From Hymenobacter sp. DG25A (lineage in GTDB: Bacteria > Bacteroidota > Bacteroidia > Cytophagales > Hymenobacteraceae): a stretch of DNA of 64,000 nt. Every line of letters starts with the position of its first letter. Position 1 is the first letter of the stretch. Location: NCBI RefSeq assembly GCF_001280305.1, contig NZ_CP012623.1:372001-436000 (forward strand). The letters are read 5' to 3'. This document shows positions 26,186 to 36,100 of the stretch, one piece after another. The translations under genes were made by a program, and so were the position numbers. The notes below the pieces were generated by a model. The model was not told the origin of the DNA. It did not search any database and saw nothing but the letters and a program-made list of their open reading frames with translations.

Positions 26186-27907
26186 TTACGGCTGCGGGCG
26201 CACCGAAAAGCGCGTGGCCTCATAGCCCGGCGGCAGCCCGGAGAGGCCCAGATCGGTAAAGCGCCGGGCAACGGCCAGCGGGTTGCGCTTGAAGTACAGC
26301 ACCGTGAGCGGGTTTTCCTGCTGCAAAACGTGCTGCAGCCGGCGGAGCATCTGTTTCTTTCGCACGGTATCCTGAGCGGCGGCCAGTTCCGTCAGCAGGG
26401 CATCGGAGCTGGTATTGCCAAACCCGGTGTAGTTGCCGCCATTCACGCCGGTGCTGCCGGAATGCAACAGTGGCAGAAAGTTGTGCGCAAACGGATTGCC
26501 GATGAGGGAGCGGATATATAAATCAAAAGCCCCTGCCTGCAGTTGTTGCGTCAGCACGCTGCTCTCCGTAGGGCGCAGGTTGATGGGAATGCCCACCTTG
26601 CCCGCGGCAGTGCGCAGCTGCAGCGCTGTAAATTCATAAGCAGCATCTCCGGCCCGGTAGCTAATAGACAGCGCCAGTTGCTGGGCCGGGCCAGACGCGC
26701 TTTGCCGCTGCCAGGACTTATCGGCTTGCTGTTGCCAGCCGGCCTGGGTAAGCAGCTGCGTAGCCCGGGCGGGGCTAAACGCTACCGGTGCCAGACTATC
26801 GTTGTAATAATGCTTGTCGTGGGGACTGATCAGGCTGGCGCTTTGGTAAGCCAAGCCATGCTGGGTGGCTTTTATCAGGGTAGGAATATCAAATAAGTGG
26901 CTGATTGCCTGACGGGTCTTGCGGTCGGCCAGCGTCGGTTTTTTGGTGTTGAAGCCTACAGTTACTGCCTCATAAGAGTCCGAGGCATAAAGGGCTATCC
27001 GTTTCTGATCAGAGGCAGACGATGCCAGTTGCTGATAATCGGTGGCGGGCAGGCTGCTGTACACATCAATATCTCCCCGGCGCAAAGCCAGCAAGGCCGT
27101 GGTCTGATCCGGAATGATGTGAAAGGAAATCTGGTTAGGGCGGGCCAGCAAAGGGGCGGGAGTAGGTATTACCTGGTCGCCCCACCATGGCTTTTTGCGG
27201 GCAAAGACCAGCCGCTGGCCCGATTGCCAGCTTTTCAGCACATAGGGCCCACTGCCATATTTACCCGGAGACTGTTCCAGCCGGGCTTGCGAAAAGCCTT
27301 GCACAAATTGCTTCACTACCGGAGAGCTGGCGCCCATAGAGTCCAGCTGGCCTAAAGAAAAAGCCCGTAGCTGGTGCCGGGGGTCCAGTAAATGTTCCGG
27401 CAGAACGGCAAAATCCCCGGAAGTCAGCACATAATCGGGCGCAAACTGGTTGCAAACCAGCGTAAACCGCCGGGCGTCAGTGGAATCAAGCTGCACCGAA
27501 CGCACAAAACCATACGTAGCCCGCATCCGCTCATTGGGCAGATCCGGGCACCGCATGGTTTTGAGCGTAAATAGAATGTCCTGGGCCGTAATGGGCTGGC
27601 CATCGTCCCAGGTAGCAGCCGGCCGGATGCGGTACGTCAGGTAGGACGTATTTCCGGCCCGCCGTACTACCGGTAGTGCTTCTGCCAGCCACGGAACAAT
27701 GCGCTGTTGGGGCGCATCAATAGCCAGCAGACTCTGGTAGGTCAGGTTAATGGCCTGTATGGCTAGCGCATTTGCCAGTGTGTGCGGGTGCAGTGTTTCC
27801 GGGTCGCGGGGCCATCGAATGCGGACGTTATCCGTCCGTTTCGTTTCCTGGCGACAGCCCAACAATAACAGCAACACAACCCCACAAGTCGACAAGTAAC
27901 GGTTCAT
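26186..27907 (-). CDS. Extracellular solute-binding lipoprotein, family 5 (peptide/nickel type)
   Basis: About 573 residues. Lipobox LLLGC at the N-terminus gives an acylated lipoprotein. The family 5 pattern is seen in RWPRDPETLHPHTLANALAIQAINLTYQSLLAID, then YRIRPAATWDDGQPITAQDILFTLK (a family signature), FSPARATQLLTQAGWQ and the late SFNP-like region. It captures peptides or other oligomers and passes them to the two permeases downstream. The ATG at 27907 is the one preceding the signal peptide; the frame to 27949 is too long. Confidence 0.9.
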   Translation of the reverse strand: MNRYLSTCGVVLLLLLGCRQETKRTDNVRIRWPRDPETLHPHTLANALAIQAINLTYQSLLAIDAPQQRIVPWLAEALPVVRRAGNTSYLTYRIRPAATWDDGQPITAQDILFTLKTMRCPDLPNERMRATYGFVRSVQLDSTDARRFTLVCNQFAPDYVLTSGDFAVLPEHLLDPRHQLRAFSLGQLDSMGASSPVVKQFVQGFSQARLEQSPGKYGSGPYVLKSWQSGQRLVFARKKPWWGDQVIPTPAPLLARPNQISFHIIPDQTTALLALRRGDIDVYSSLPATDYQQLASSASDQKRIALYASDSYEAVTVGFNTKKPTLADRKTRQAISHLFDIPTLIKATQHGLAYQSASLISPHDKHYYNDSLAPVAFSPARATQLLTQAGWQQQADKSWQRQSASGPAQQLALSISYRAGDAAYEFTALQLRTAAGKVGIPINLRPTESSVLTQQLQAGAFDLYIRSLIGNPFAHNFLPLLHSGSTGVNGGNYTGFGNTSSDALLTELAAAQDTVRKKQMLRRLQHVLQQENPLTVLYFKRNPLAVARRFTDLGLSGLPPGYEATRFSVRPQP

Positions 27908-27993
27908 CGGAGCTACACCTCTTGGTACGTTGCCGGGCAAGTTAGCCAAGTTTTAACACCGGCAGCAAGAGGAGGTAACAGCTTCCTTATACC

Positions 27994-28155
27994 TTAGTGC
28001 CCTTCACCCCAGATTCCGCCACCTGTATTAACCGTAGGGGGAGTGGGGGGAGTAGTTTCAGTAGCCGTAGTAGCGGTAGTAGTTGGCTTAGGAGTATTGG
28101 GAGAATGAAAGATTGTAGCAAGCTGAAGCAGAATGAGGGCGAGGAGTTCGAACAT
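27994..28155 (-). CDS. 53-residue peptide: hydrophobic helix, Thr/Pro linker, Gly-rich end
   Basis: The product has three parts: a hydrophobic N-terminal helix (FELLALILLQLATIF), a low-complexity Thr/Pro/Ala stretch of about 24 residues, and the terminal VNTGGGIWGEGH. It could be a membrane-tethered or exported peptide. A TAATTTTG box lies at 28212-28219 on the minus strand with TTG 20 bases behind it, so it should be expressed; that box lies inside the longer frame to 28242 and sets the ATG at 28155. It is divergent from a helical-repeat protein. No known family is recognised. Confidence 0.6.
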   Translation of the reverse strand: MFELLALILLQLATIFHSPNTPKPTTTATTATETTPPTPPTVNTGGGIWGEGH

Positions 28156-28211
28156 GACCAGTGGCGTAAGGAATGGGTTAGTAGAAGCTATTAAGTGTCC
28201 CGAATTTCTTC

Positions 28212-28219
28212 CAAAATTA
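28212..28219 (-). promoter_or_regulatory. -7 box of the 53-residue peptide gene
   Basis: TAATTTTG on the minus strand, preceded by TTG at a 20-base spacing: a full Bacteroidota promoter pattern, about 57 bases before the ATG at 28155. Confidence 0.6.
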
Positions 28220-28409
28220 GAAGGAAGTAAAGGAAGTAACAACGATAAACGTGACTATAAGTATAATCCTGGATTAATACAGGAATTATGACTTTTATTG
28301 ATGTAAGACGTTGAATTTGCTAATTTACTGCAGATAGTTTTGTATTTTACTTTCATAGTCAGAAGAATAATAAGTATAATTGTGACATTGTGTTACCTGA
28401 AAAAGATGG

Positions 28410-28472
28410 CCTAGACACAATAATAAATAGCCCCTAGAGGGTATAGCACTCAGAGGTGATTATTGTGCTAGG
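28410..28472. repeat. Long inverted repeat between divergent genes
   Basis: CCTAGACACAATAAT at 28410-28424 pairs with ATTATTGTGCTAGG at 28459-28472 with one bulged A, around a 34-base loop. It lies 61 bases before the 501-residue helical protein and may be an operator or a leader hairpin. The surrounding DNA (28243-28533) is AT-rich with no gene. Confidence 0.6.
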
Positions 28473-28533
28473 ATAAGAACGGGCTTTCAGGGAAAGTGGT
28501 TCGTTGCTAACAATTAGATAATATTTTCCTTAG

Positions 28534-30039
28534 ATGAAAGAGATAGGGTCAGTAGCCAGAATCGTTTCCAACCGACGGCAGAAATTATTGCCCGTTGTAG
28601 ACTTCACTGCTAAAGCTGGGAAAGGCAAAGAGGGACAATTATTGCACCTTCTTCAGACTAACCATAACCTGACTAATCTGCAGGCAACACGGGAGCTATA
28701 TGGTAATCATGGTAAGGCGCAGCAAACAGCGCTGCGTAAGCTAAAGTCTCGCTTACAGCATAAGCTGCTGAATAATCTCTATTTTCTTGATCATTCTGAT
28801 ACGCGGCACCCCGTCTACCGGCGCTTTGAGCAGGAATGTCTGGATCTGCTCTATCAGGCCGGGGTACTACTTCGGGAAGGGGAGTACACCATGTCTGAGA
28901 AACTCTACCGTAAATGCCTGCGCCTTACAGTAGAAGGCGAGTTTACTTCCCACCAGGTAAACTGTCTGTTTGGGCTCCGTCAGATTTATGCTGAACAGCG
29001 ACAGGTACTTCAATTTCGGGCTATTTGTACACAGCTACGGCGGGTTGAGCGGTTGCTTCTCATAGAAAATGAGGCGGGGCATATTTTCTGGGAAGCAAAG
29101 ATGCTTTTGGCTGACCGGGTACGGGTGCGCCAGAACTTGCTGAATAAACTACCCGAGTTTATTCAGCAAACGGAAGAATACTACAAGCAAGCCCATACCT
29201 TCCGGATATACGATTACCTGTATAAGTTGCGCCTGATGCAGCAGGAGCTCATTGGCGACTATGAGGGCATTATACAAACCACAGCCTCCTCTGAAAAGCT
29301 ATACCAGCGGGGTAAGCTGAATGCCAAGCGCTTCGACAGGCGTTATAACATGTACTACAGCGTGTATGCGCATTTGCAGGCCCGGCATGTACGGCAGGGG
29401 TTAAAGCTGGCTCCCGAATATCTGAAGGCATTCCACCGCTCCTCCGGCAACTGGTTTGTGCTGCTGGAATTGTATCTGACATTGGCCATGCATGCCGGCG
29501 ATTATGCGCAAGCCAATGAGCTGTTGAACATGGTATTCCAAAACCCATTCTATTCTCAGTTGCGTGATTCAGCCCACCAGCGTTGGGAATTATATCGGGC
29601 CTATCACCATTTCATTGACCCTGAAAACTCGCCTTTACGAGGTTTACATTTCACACAATTCATGCAAACCTTGCCGGAGCACAGCCGGGACAAGCAGGGG
29701 CTAAACGTAGCTATTCTGATTCTGCAGTTTTTGCACTACCTGCGTTTGCGAGATGTAGAAGCACTGCTGCCTCGCCTGGAAGGCTTACGAAAGTATGCCA
29801 GTAAGCACTTGCGGAACCCTGCCGCACAGCGCACCAAGCTGTTTTTTAGATTGCTACAGCTTACTGTGAAGGAAAACTTTGATATAAAAGCCTGCGAGCG
29901 AAAAGGCCAGCCACTCTTCGCCCGGCTGGAACAAACGCCAATGCCGGGCGAAGCCTTCGCAGGAATTGAAATTATTCCCTACGAGAACCTGTGGCAGCAA
30001 ACGCTGCAGATCCTGCAGATGCCTTCTGAGGGGCGCTAG
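28534..30039 (+). CDS. Helical-repeat protein of unknown function, 501 residues
   Basis: Almost entirely alpha-helical by composition. Residues about 35-85 (LLHLLQTNHNLTNLQATRELYG, then ALRKLKSRLQHKLLNNLYFL) suggest a compact helical head with a basic helix, perhaps nucleic-acid binding. From about 105 to 470 there are helix pairs rich in Leu, Arg, Tyr and Gln (EYTMSEKLYRKCLRL, ANELLNMVFQNPF) as in degenerate TPR repeats. No signal peptide and no enzyme motif are seen, so it should be cytosolic. It is divergent from the 53-residue peptide gene and converges with a Spy-like gene, the two stops overlapping by four bases. Function unknown. Confidence 0.75.
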   Translation: MKEIGSVARIVSNRRQKLLPVVDFTAKAGKGKEGQLLHLLQTNHNLTNLQATRELYGNHGKAQQTALRKLKSRLQHKLLNNLYFLDHSDTRHPVYRRFEQECLDLLYQAGVLLREGEYTMSEKLYRKCLRLTVEGEFTSHQVNCLFGLRQIYAEQRQVLQFRAICTQLRRVERLLLIENEAGHIFWEAKMLLADRVRVRQNLLNKLPEFIQQTEEYYKQAHTFRIYDYLYKLRLMQQELIGDYEGIIQTTASSEKLYQRGKLNAKRFDRRYNMYYSVYAHLQARHVRQGLKLAPEYLKAFHRSSGNWFVLLELYLTLAMHAGDYAQANELLNMVFQNPFYSQLRDSAHQRWELYRAYHHFIDPENSPLRGLHFTQFMQTLPEHSRDKQGLNVAILILQFLHYLRLRDVEALLPRLEGLRKYASKHLRNPAAQRTKLFFRLLQLTVKENFDIKACERKGQPLFARLEQTPMPGEAFAGIEIIPYENLWQQTLQILQMPSEGR

Positions 30040-30398
30040 GGCTGCTTATGAGTAGATGAATCGGCCAACAGGTTGATGGCCAGATTGGTGTAGCGGGTGT
30101 ACTGGGCTTCCGTCAGCACGGTTTTCAGCTGGGCGGCAAACTCTGCTTGCAGGGCTTGCTGCTTCTGGTCGTGCACGGCCTTATCGTCGGCGTATTGGGT
30201 GTCTATCTCGGCCGCTTGCACCAGATGCTCATACACCAGGCGGCGCATTTGCAGATACCGCCCCTCATCTAAAGCTAATTGTTCCGTGAGCTTACGGGTA
30301 ACCTCATTGGCGTACTGGCGGGTAACCTCACCGGATGGTGCCGCCGCTCCTGCCAGCGAGAGAGACAAGAGAAAGGCGAAGAGAACAGCTTTTTTCAT
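30036..30398 (-). CDS. Secreted Spy/CpxP-like small helical protein
   Basis: 120 residues: signal peptide (AVLFAFLLSLSLAGAAA), then long amphipathic helices (EVTRKLTEQLALDEGRYLQMRRLVYEHLVQ). The pattern of an L-x-L-x-x-x-Q/R hinge and L-T-E-A-Q at the end (KTVLTEAQYTRYTNL) is as in Spy/CpxP-type periplasmic chaperones. It overlaps the stop of the helical-repeat gene by four bases on the other strand. Upstream DNA to 30593 is AT-rich and carries no gene. Confidence 0.65.
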   Translation of the reverse strand: MKKAVLFAFLLSLSLAGAAAPSGEVTRQYANEVTRKLTEQLALDEGRYLQMRRLVYEHLVQAAEIDTQYADDKAVHDQKQQALQAEFAAQLKTVLTEAQYTRYTNLAINLLADSSTHKQP

Positions 30399-30593
30399 GA
30401 CAATAGGGTACTAGGTGGTAGTATAGGACGAGTAAATAAAGCAATTAAATATGTATAAAGTACACTATTATAGAAATTATTTATCTAAGTCTAATTATTA
30501 ATATGCTTTATCAAAGACAATCTGATTATAGCAGGAACATAAAAGCCAGACTCCTGCTACCAGCATAGGCCAACTTTAATAAGCCACCTAAGC

Positions 30594-31307
30594 CTACAGG
30601 GCTCTGAGTTCATGCCGTACCCGCTTGAGGTAGGTACTGCCGATGGGAATTTGCTTGTGGGTGATGGTAATGGTATTGCCCTCCAGCGCCTGCACCCACT
30701 TGGTATTGATAATATAGGATCGGTGCACCCGTAAAAAGAGCGGACTCGGGAAGCGCTGTTCCATGGCCCGCATGGTGCCATGCACCAGTAATTTGCGCTG
30801 CCCCGTGATGATATGCACATAGTCGCTGAGGGCCTCCACGTAGCGCACCTCATCAAACACTACTTCTAGCAGCTGCTTCCCTTGCTTAATAATAATAAAA
30901 TCATTGTTGTTGGGAGTGGGCATAGATTGATAAACGGGCGGCAGACACATTTCCAGCGCCTTTTGCGTGGCTTTCAGAAAGCGGGGAAAGTGCAGCGGCT
31001 TTTCTACAACATCAGCTACGGGCCATGGTAGGGGCGGAACCGCATCCGGTGCCTGCGCCAACCAAATCACAACTGGCGGTTCGGGCCAGGCCAGGGAAGT
31101 AAAGTCTGGTTGGTCCAGCAGGGTGGCTTCGTCCAGCACCAGAATGGCGGGGGACGGCCCGGGTTGGGCCTGCGCCGCAGCGAGGGAGGGATACTTGCCC
31201 AGGCATTGGAGCGAAGGAGAGGTAGCGAGAAAACTCTCGGCTTGCTGTGCCAACAAGGCATCGGCAGCTATAACAAGGCAAGGCAGAGGTGAAGTAGCTT
31301 CCGACAT
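30594..31307 (-). CDS. LytTR-family DNA-binding regulator with degenerate receiver
   Basis: 237 residues. C-terminal LytTR domain (about 140-237): IKQGKQLLEVVFDEVRYVEALSDYVHI, then FLRVHRSYIINTKWVQALEGN and IPIGSTYLKRV, the classical DNA-binding beta-barrel. The N-terminal 120 residues look like a receiver without the usual paired acidic residues at the start (LVIAADALLA) and with LVLDEATLL where the phospho-acceptor would be. It may respond to another signal or be phosphorylated weakly. No histidine kinase is adjacent. Confidence 0.85.
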   Translation of the reverse strand: MSEATSPLPCLVIAADALLAQQAESFLATSPSLQCLGKYPSLAAAQAQPGPSPAILVLDEATLLDQPDFTSLAWPEPPVVIWLAQAPDAVPPLPWPVADVVEKPLHFPRFLKATQKALEMCLPPVYQSMPTPNNNDFIIIKQGKQLLEVVFDEVRYVEALSDYVHIITGQRKLLVHGTMRAMEQRFPSPLFLRVHRSYIINTKWVQALEGNTITITHKQIPIGSTYLKRVRHELRAL

Positions 31308-31481
31308 AGGCTAAATATAAGCAACTGCACTATAGAATGGAAGGGTTGGATAATTGGCGGGGCATAGGAAGCAAAATAGGCGCAAATGTGCTTTCCCGGC
31401 ATCTATTTGCGCCTATTGTCATGGCTTAGGTTGGCCAAACGCCCCGAGTGCCGTACCTTGGGGCACCTAGGTAATACTTGT

Positions 31482-32084
31482 ATGGACGCTACTCCCACCC
31501 GAACCGCAGACTTTCTGGCGCACCTCGAACAGGTGGTGCAGCGTGCCCGCACCATCAACAACCAGCGCTTTCGCCCGCTGGATGTGCAGGAGCTGAACAT
31601 GCGCCCCGGCCCCGGGAGATGGAGCGTGGGCCAGTGCCTGGAGCATTTGAACATTATTGGCGGACACTACCTGCCGGATATGATGCGCCGGGTACGCCTG
31701 GCGCGGCAGCGCGGCAGCAAGCCCGCCGAGCTGGTAAAGCACGGCCTCATTGGCAAGAAACTGACCGAGGCCATGCGCACCCCGGCTAGTGTAAAAGCCC
31801 TGACATCGCCGCAGAAATATGCCCCCAGCGGCAGCCGCCTGCCCCGCACGGTAGTGGAGGTGTTTGGCCGGCAGCTGGATGAGCTGCTGCGCATTATTGA
31901 AGTAGCCCGCGAGGTAAATGCCAACCGCGTGCGCATCCCCAATCCCATCATCCCCCTGCTACGCCTGCGCCTCACCGATCAGCTGGAGTTCCTGGTTGTG
32001 CACCTGGAGCGCCACCTGGCCCAGGCCGAGCGGGTGCTGGACGGCCGAACCACCGCCAACGCGGAGCAATCCGAAGCCCAATAG
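31482..32084 (+). CDS. DinB-like superfamily protein
   Basis: About 200 residues. The four-helix DinB pattern is visible: GRWSVGQCLEHLNIIGGHYLPDM with two histidines of the metal triad, and DQLEFLVVHLERHLAQAERVL with the third. Members are metal-dependent thiol transferases or simple bundles; the reaction here is unknown. The ATG at 31482 is chosen over 31386, since residues before it do not align. Divergent from the LytTR gene, which lies 174 bases away. Confidence 0.8.
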   Translation: MDATPTRTADFLAHLEQVVQRARTINNQRFRPLDVQELNMRPGPGRWSVGQCLEHLNIIGGHYLPDMMRRVRLARQRGSKPAELVKHGLIGKKLTEAMRTPASVKALTSPQKYAPSGSRLPRTVVEVFGRQLDELLRIIEVAREVNANRVRIPNPIIPLLRLRLTDQLEFLVVHLERHLAQAERVLDGRTTANAEQSEAQ

Positions 32085-32096
32085 AGCATCAAACAC

Positions 32097-32140
32097 AAAA
32101 AGAAAGCCCGTTTCAATTGTTGAAACGGGCTTTCTTTTTT
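32097..32140 (+). terminator. Strong terminator after the DinB-like gene
   Basis: A 19-bp stem (32097-32115 with 32121-32139), 5-base loop, T run. It may also end the broken porin gene on the other strand. Confidence 0.88.
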
Positions 32141-32159
32141 ATCAGAAGGTTAACGCAGC

Positions 32160-32867
32160 TTACTTGCCGCCAAAGAAATAGGCAACTGATACATGCAGCA
32201 CCCGGTTCTGCATTTTGGCATCCGGCTCCTCATCATTAGGAGAGTTAGGAAACAGGTTCGTTAAGCCATACTCATAGCCCAACTATGCCTGAACGGGTCC
32301 CACTTTGTAGCCTATACCTGCATTTAAGCCCGCATCAAGCGCCCGGTAGTACACGTTGTCATTGTTTTTAATCTTGTTTGAATAGTGAATGTCAGCTTCA
32401 TTCGACTGGCTCTCATCTGTGCCATTGCCGGTGAGCGTTGCCTTGTAATTGTATTTACCGCTGATACCAAAAGCCGCATAAGGTCCGGCAAAAACCTGAA
32501 AGCCTTCTTCGCCTCCCACCGTGTACACGAAATTAATCGGCAACTCCAGGTAGTTCAAGCGCGAGCTAGTCTCCACATGGAAGGTGTAGCCCCGATCAGA
32601 CTCCGAATAGTCTATCTTAAAACCCTTCTGGGAGAAAAGCAGGGACGGCTGCACCGAGAAGTTGCCAAACTGAGCATTTAGGGTAACCCCTACCTGCGGA
32701 CCCAAGATAGATTTAGGGTCTGAATCATAACTTTTATCCTTATGCTCATAATCTGCAGAAGCAATGTTAAGGCCGACACGTGGACCAACCGTAATCTGAG
32801 CTTGAGCAGCGCTACTTGCTAGTATTCAGGCACTCATTAATAAACCATTGCGAAGTTGTTTTTTCAT
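32160..32867 (-). pseudogene. Outer-membrane beta-barrel (porin/PorT-like) gene with two in-frame stops
   Basis: One frame runs from ATG at 32867 to TAA at 32160 (236 codons) and reads as a complete small outer-membrane barrel: signal peptide start MKKQLRNGLLMSA, then ASSAAQAQITVGPRVGLNIAS, FSVQPSLLFSQKGFKIDYSES, LELPINFVY, DAGLNAGIGY and the terminal AYFFGGK. Two stops break it: TGA at codon 14 (32828-32826) in the signal peptide and TAG at 32285-32283 about 41 codons before the end. Both differ from sense codons by one base. It is either a recent pseudogene or carries two sequence errors. Confidence 0.75.
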
Positions 32868-33186
32868 ACTGTTCAATAAATAAAAAGGGATAGGTTGAAA
32901 TGACGGAAACCCGTCACGGGGTGAAAGTAGAGAACCAGAATTTATCTGAGTATTATTTTAATAATTTCATGTGAATTTTTTTAGGCTTATTCCCTGCAGA
33001 GAAAATTACGGCCTGACTAATAGGATAAAGATGGTATAGCGTTAGCAGTATATAGCCTGAAAACCAGCCATAATAGGATACAAAGGGCATGGCAAGGGCT
33101 AAAAAGCTGTGCGTGCATGTATGCTTTTGACTGATAAATGGCATCTAGTAGATACTTACTTAGCCCGCTTGCCGCGGTAACCACCC
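32868..33186. other. Gene-poor AT-rich stretch
   Basis: No convincing gene. A weak 63-codon minus frame (32953-33144) has no family features. The stretch should carry the promoters of the broken porin gene (minus) and of the large alpha-2-macroglobulin (plus), but I see no clear -33/-7 pair. Confidence 0.6.
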
Positions 33187-36100
33187 ATGCGCTTCCTTCT
33201 CTCCGCCTGTTTTCTCTTGCTGATGCTTTTCTCCAGTGGTTCCTCCGCGCCCACGCCCCCCGCTGGCCCCAACCCCAAAAAGTGGAAGCAGATTGATGCG
33301 CTGCTGGCGAAGGATCAGACAGCCTCCGCCAAAAAGCTGGTGGATGAAATCTACCAGCAGGCCCGCCAGCAGCAGGATACCCCCGAATATCTGCGCGCCC
33401 TGCTCTACAAGCTGCGTCTGCTGGAAGCTAAGGAGGAAGAAGCGGATGTAAAAGCCATTGCGCTGGTAGAAGCCGATTTGCAGCAGGCGAAATTTCCCGC
33501 CCGGCCTATCCTGCACAGTCTGCTGGCCCAGTTCTACGCCAATTATTACGAGGAGCACCGCTACCAGCTCTACGACCGCACCCAGGGCGCGAACCAAAGT
33601 GCAGCTCCCACCGATACCAGCGCCGCCGACCTGCGCACTTGGGATGCTGCCCGCCTCGGCAGCGCCGTAGTGCAGCATTACAAAGCCTCCATTGCCGATG
33701 AGCCGCAGCGCCAGCAACAGCTGTTCCTGTCGCAGCTGGGCTACGCCATTAGAGGTGGCAATGCTGAAGGCCGTGCCCTGCGCCCCACGCTCTACGACCT
33801 GCTGGCCCACCGCGCCGTGGATGGCCTGCAAAACGATGAATACTACGTTACGCGCCCCGCTGCTCAGTTTCAGCTGAAAGATGCGCGCCTGTTTGGCCCG
33901 GCCGCGGAGTTTGCCCGTCTCCGGCTCACCGCGCCTAAAGCCGATTCGCTTAACGGTCAGTTTCATGCCTTGCAAGTGCTACAGCAACTCATAGCCTTCC
34001 GCCTGCAGGATGCTAAAAACTTGGCGGCCCTGGCCGATGTGGACCGCAAGCGGCTGGCCATTGTGAAGGAGCACGCCGAAATGGCGAAGGAAGATTCCCT
34101 TTATGCTGCCGCCCTGACCCGGGAAGCCCAATCGTATCAAACGCTGCCCATCAGCACCGAGTTTCTGGCTGCTTTAGCGGACCAACTGGAAGAAAGCCAA
34201 CCTGCCAAAGCCCGGGAAGTAGCTTTGGAAGCAGAAAAGCGCTTTCCCAAATCCCGGGGTGCTCAGCAGGCGAAGGCCATTCGGCAGCGTATTGAAGCTG
34301 TCACGCTTGAGTTTACCGCTGAGGAAGTACTGCTGCCCAACCAGCCTTGGCTGCTGAAACTGGAGGTGCGCAACGTAGCCAAGCTGTACGCCCGGGCTTA
34401 CCGCATCAGTACTGCGCAGGCCATGCGCTACCTCAGCCGGGAAGAAAGAGGCGAAGTACAGCCCTTGCAGAAGCGCTACGCCCGCGTGCTGGCCGCCAAG
34501 CCCGCGGCAGTCTGGCCCCTGAATGTGCCCGGCACGCCGGACTATAAAAGCCACTCCGTGCAGCAGGCCGGCGTAGCACTGCCCCTCGGTCGCTATCTGA
34601 TTATCGTCAGCACGGCGGCCGACGACCCTACCAAGAACCGCCCCGGCGTGACCACGGCCACTGCGGAAGTAAGTGTGAGCGAGCTAAGCCAGGTGCGCCG
34701 CGCCGCCGCAACCCAGGACGGCCCCGAGCTACTGGTGCTGCATCGGCAAGGCGGCCAGCCGCTGGCCGGCGTAAAAGCGCTGCCCTTTTTTCAGTATTAC
34801 GACCAGCCAAGCCGTACATACAAACAGCGCCGCGGCGAGGTACAAACCACCAACGCGGAGGGTCAGACCCAGCTCCCCATAGGCTCGACCACCGAACAGA
34901 ATATTCAGCTACAGGCGGTTCTGCTTTCCCAGGGTCCCGACTCCCTATTGGTAACCGAAGGCGGCTACTATGGTCCGCGCCGGCTGCGCACGCCCGAGGC
35001 CGAACAACCCGAGCGCCGCACTTTTCTCTACACTGACCGCGCCATCTACCGCCCTGGTCAGACGCTCTATTTCAAAGGCATCCTGACTGAAAGCCTGGCT
35101 GGCAAAGCCCGGCTTCTGACCAAACAATCCGTTTCCGTACGCTTGGTCGACGTGAATGGCCAGACGGTACAAACCCTTTCCTTTACTACCTCTGATTTTG
35201 GTTCCTTCAACAGCTCCTTGGTCTTGCCCACGGGCCTGCTGAACGGAGAAATGAGCCTTCAAACCGATAATGGCGGCGTCAGCTTCGCCGTGGAAGACTA
35301 CAAGCGCCCTACGTTCCAGGTTACGTTTGGGCCAGTGCAAGGCACGCCCGTTCTGGGCAAGGAGGTGACGGTGCGCGGCAAAGCCACGGCCTATGCCGGC
35401 CAACCCATTGACGGCGGCACGGTGCAGTACCGCGTGGTGCGCCGCACCGTATGGCCGCTGTTTGAGCCTTACTATGGGCGTGGCGGAGGAAAAATCGGTT
35501 ACCCCGGCCCCGGGAGAGGAGGGGAGGTTGAAATCCTGAATGGTACTACCCAAACCGATTCGGCGGGTGGCTTTGCCGTTACGTTCCTGGCTCAGGCCGA
35601 TGAAGAAATGCGGCGCGGGCGCGGCGGCTGGGGACCGGGCTATATTTTTGAAGTAACGGCTGATGTGACGGACGCCGGCGGCGAAACCCGCACCGGCCAG
35701 CAGAACGTGAGCCTGGGCACCACGGCCCTCAACCTGCGCCTAGAAATTCCCGAATTACTGAACCGTGACAAAATGCCGGCCCTGCAGCTCTTCAGCACCA
35801 ATGCGGCCGGCGAGCCGCAAGTCGCGCGTGGCCAGCTGCGCCTCTACCGCCTCACCCCGCCCGCCCGCGCCCTGCGCCCCCGCCTTTGGGAACGGCCCGA
35901 GCGCGAAGCCCTGAGCCGGGAGGAGTTCAAGCGGCAGTTCCCCCTGGATGCCTACGGCCCGGAAGACAACGACAGCACCTGGGCCCGCACGCTTGTACTC
36001 ACCCAGGATTTCGATACCGAGAAAACCCCGCAGCTAACGGCTCTGGCTACCCAACTGCAACAGCAGGTACCCGGCCGCTACCTGTTGGAGGCTACGGCCA

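Noticed and set aside
32826..32828. Read-through of TGA as selenocysteine in the porin frame
   Set aside because: The TGA is in a signal peptide, no SECIS-like hairpin is evident and a second stop lies downstream.
32953..33144. 63-codon minus-strand frame upstream of the alpha-2-macroglobulin
   Set aside because: No family features, no promoter box, and AT-rich composition unlike the genes here.
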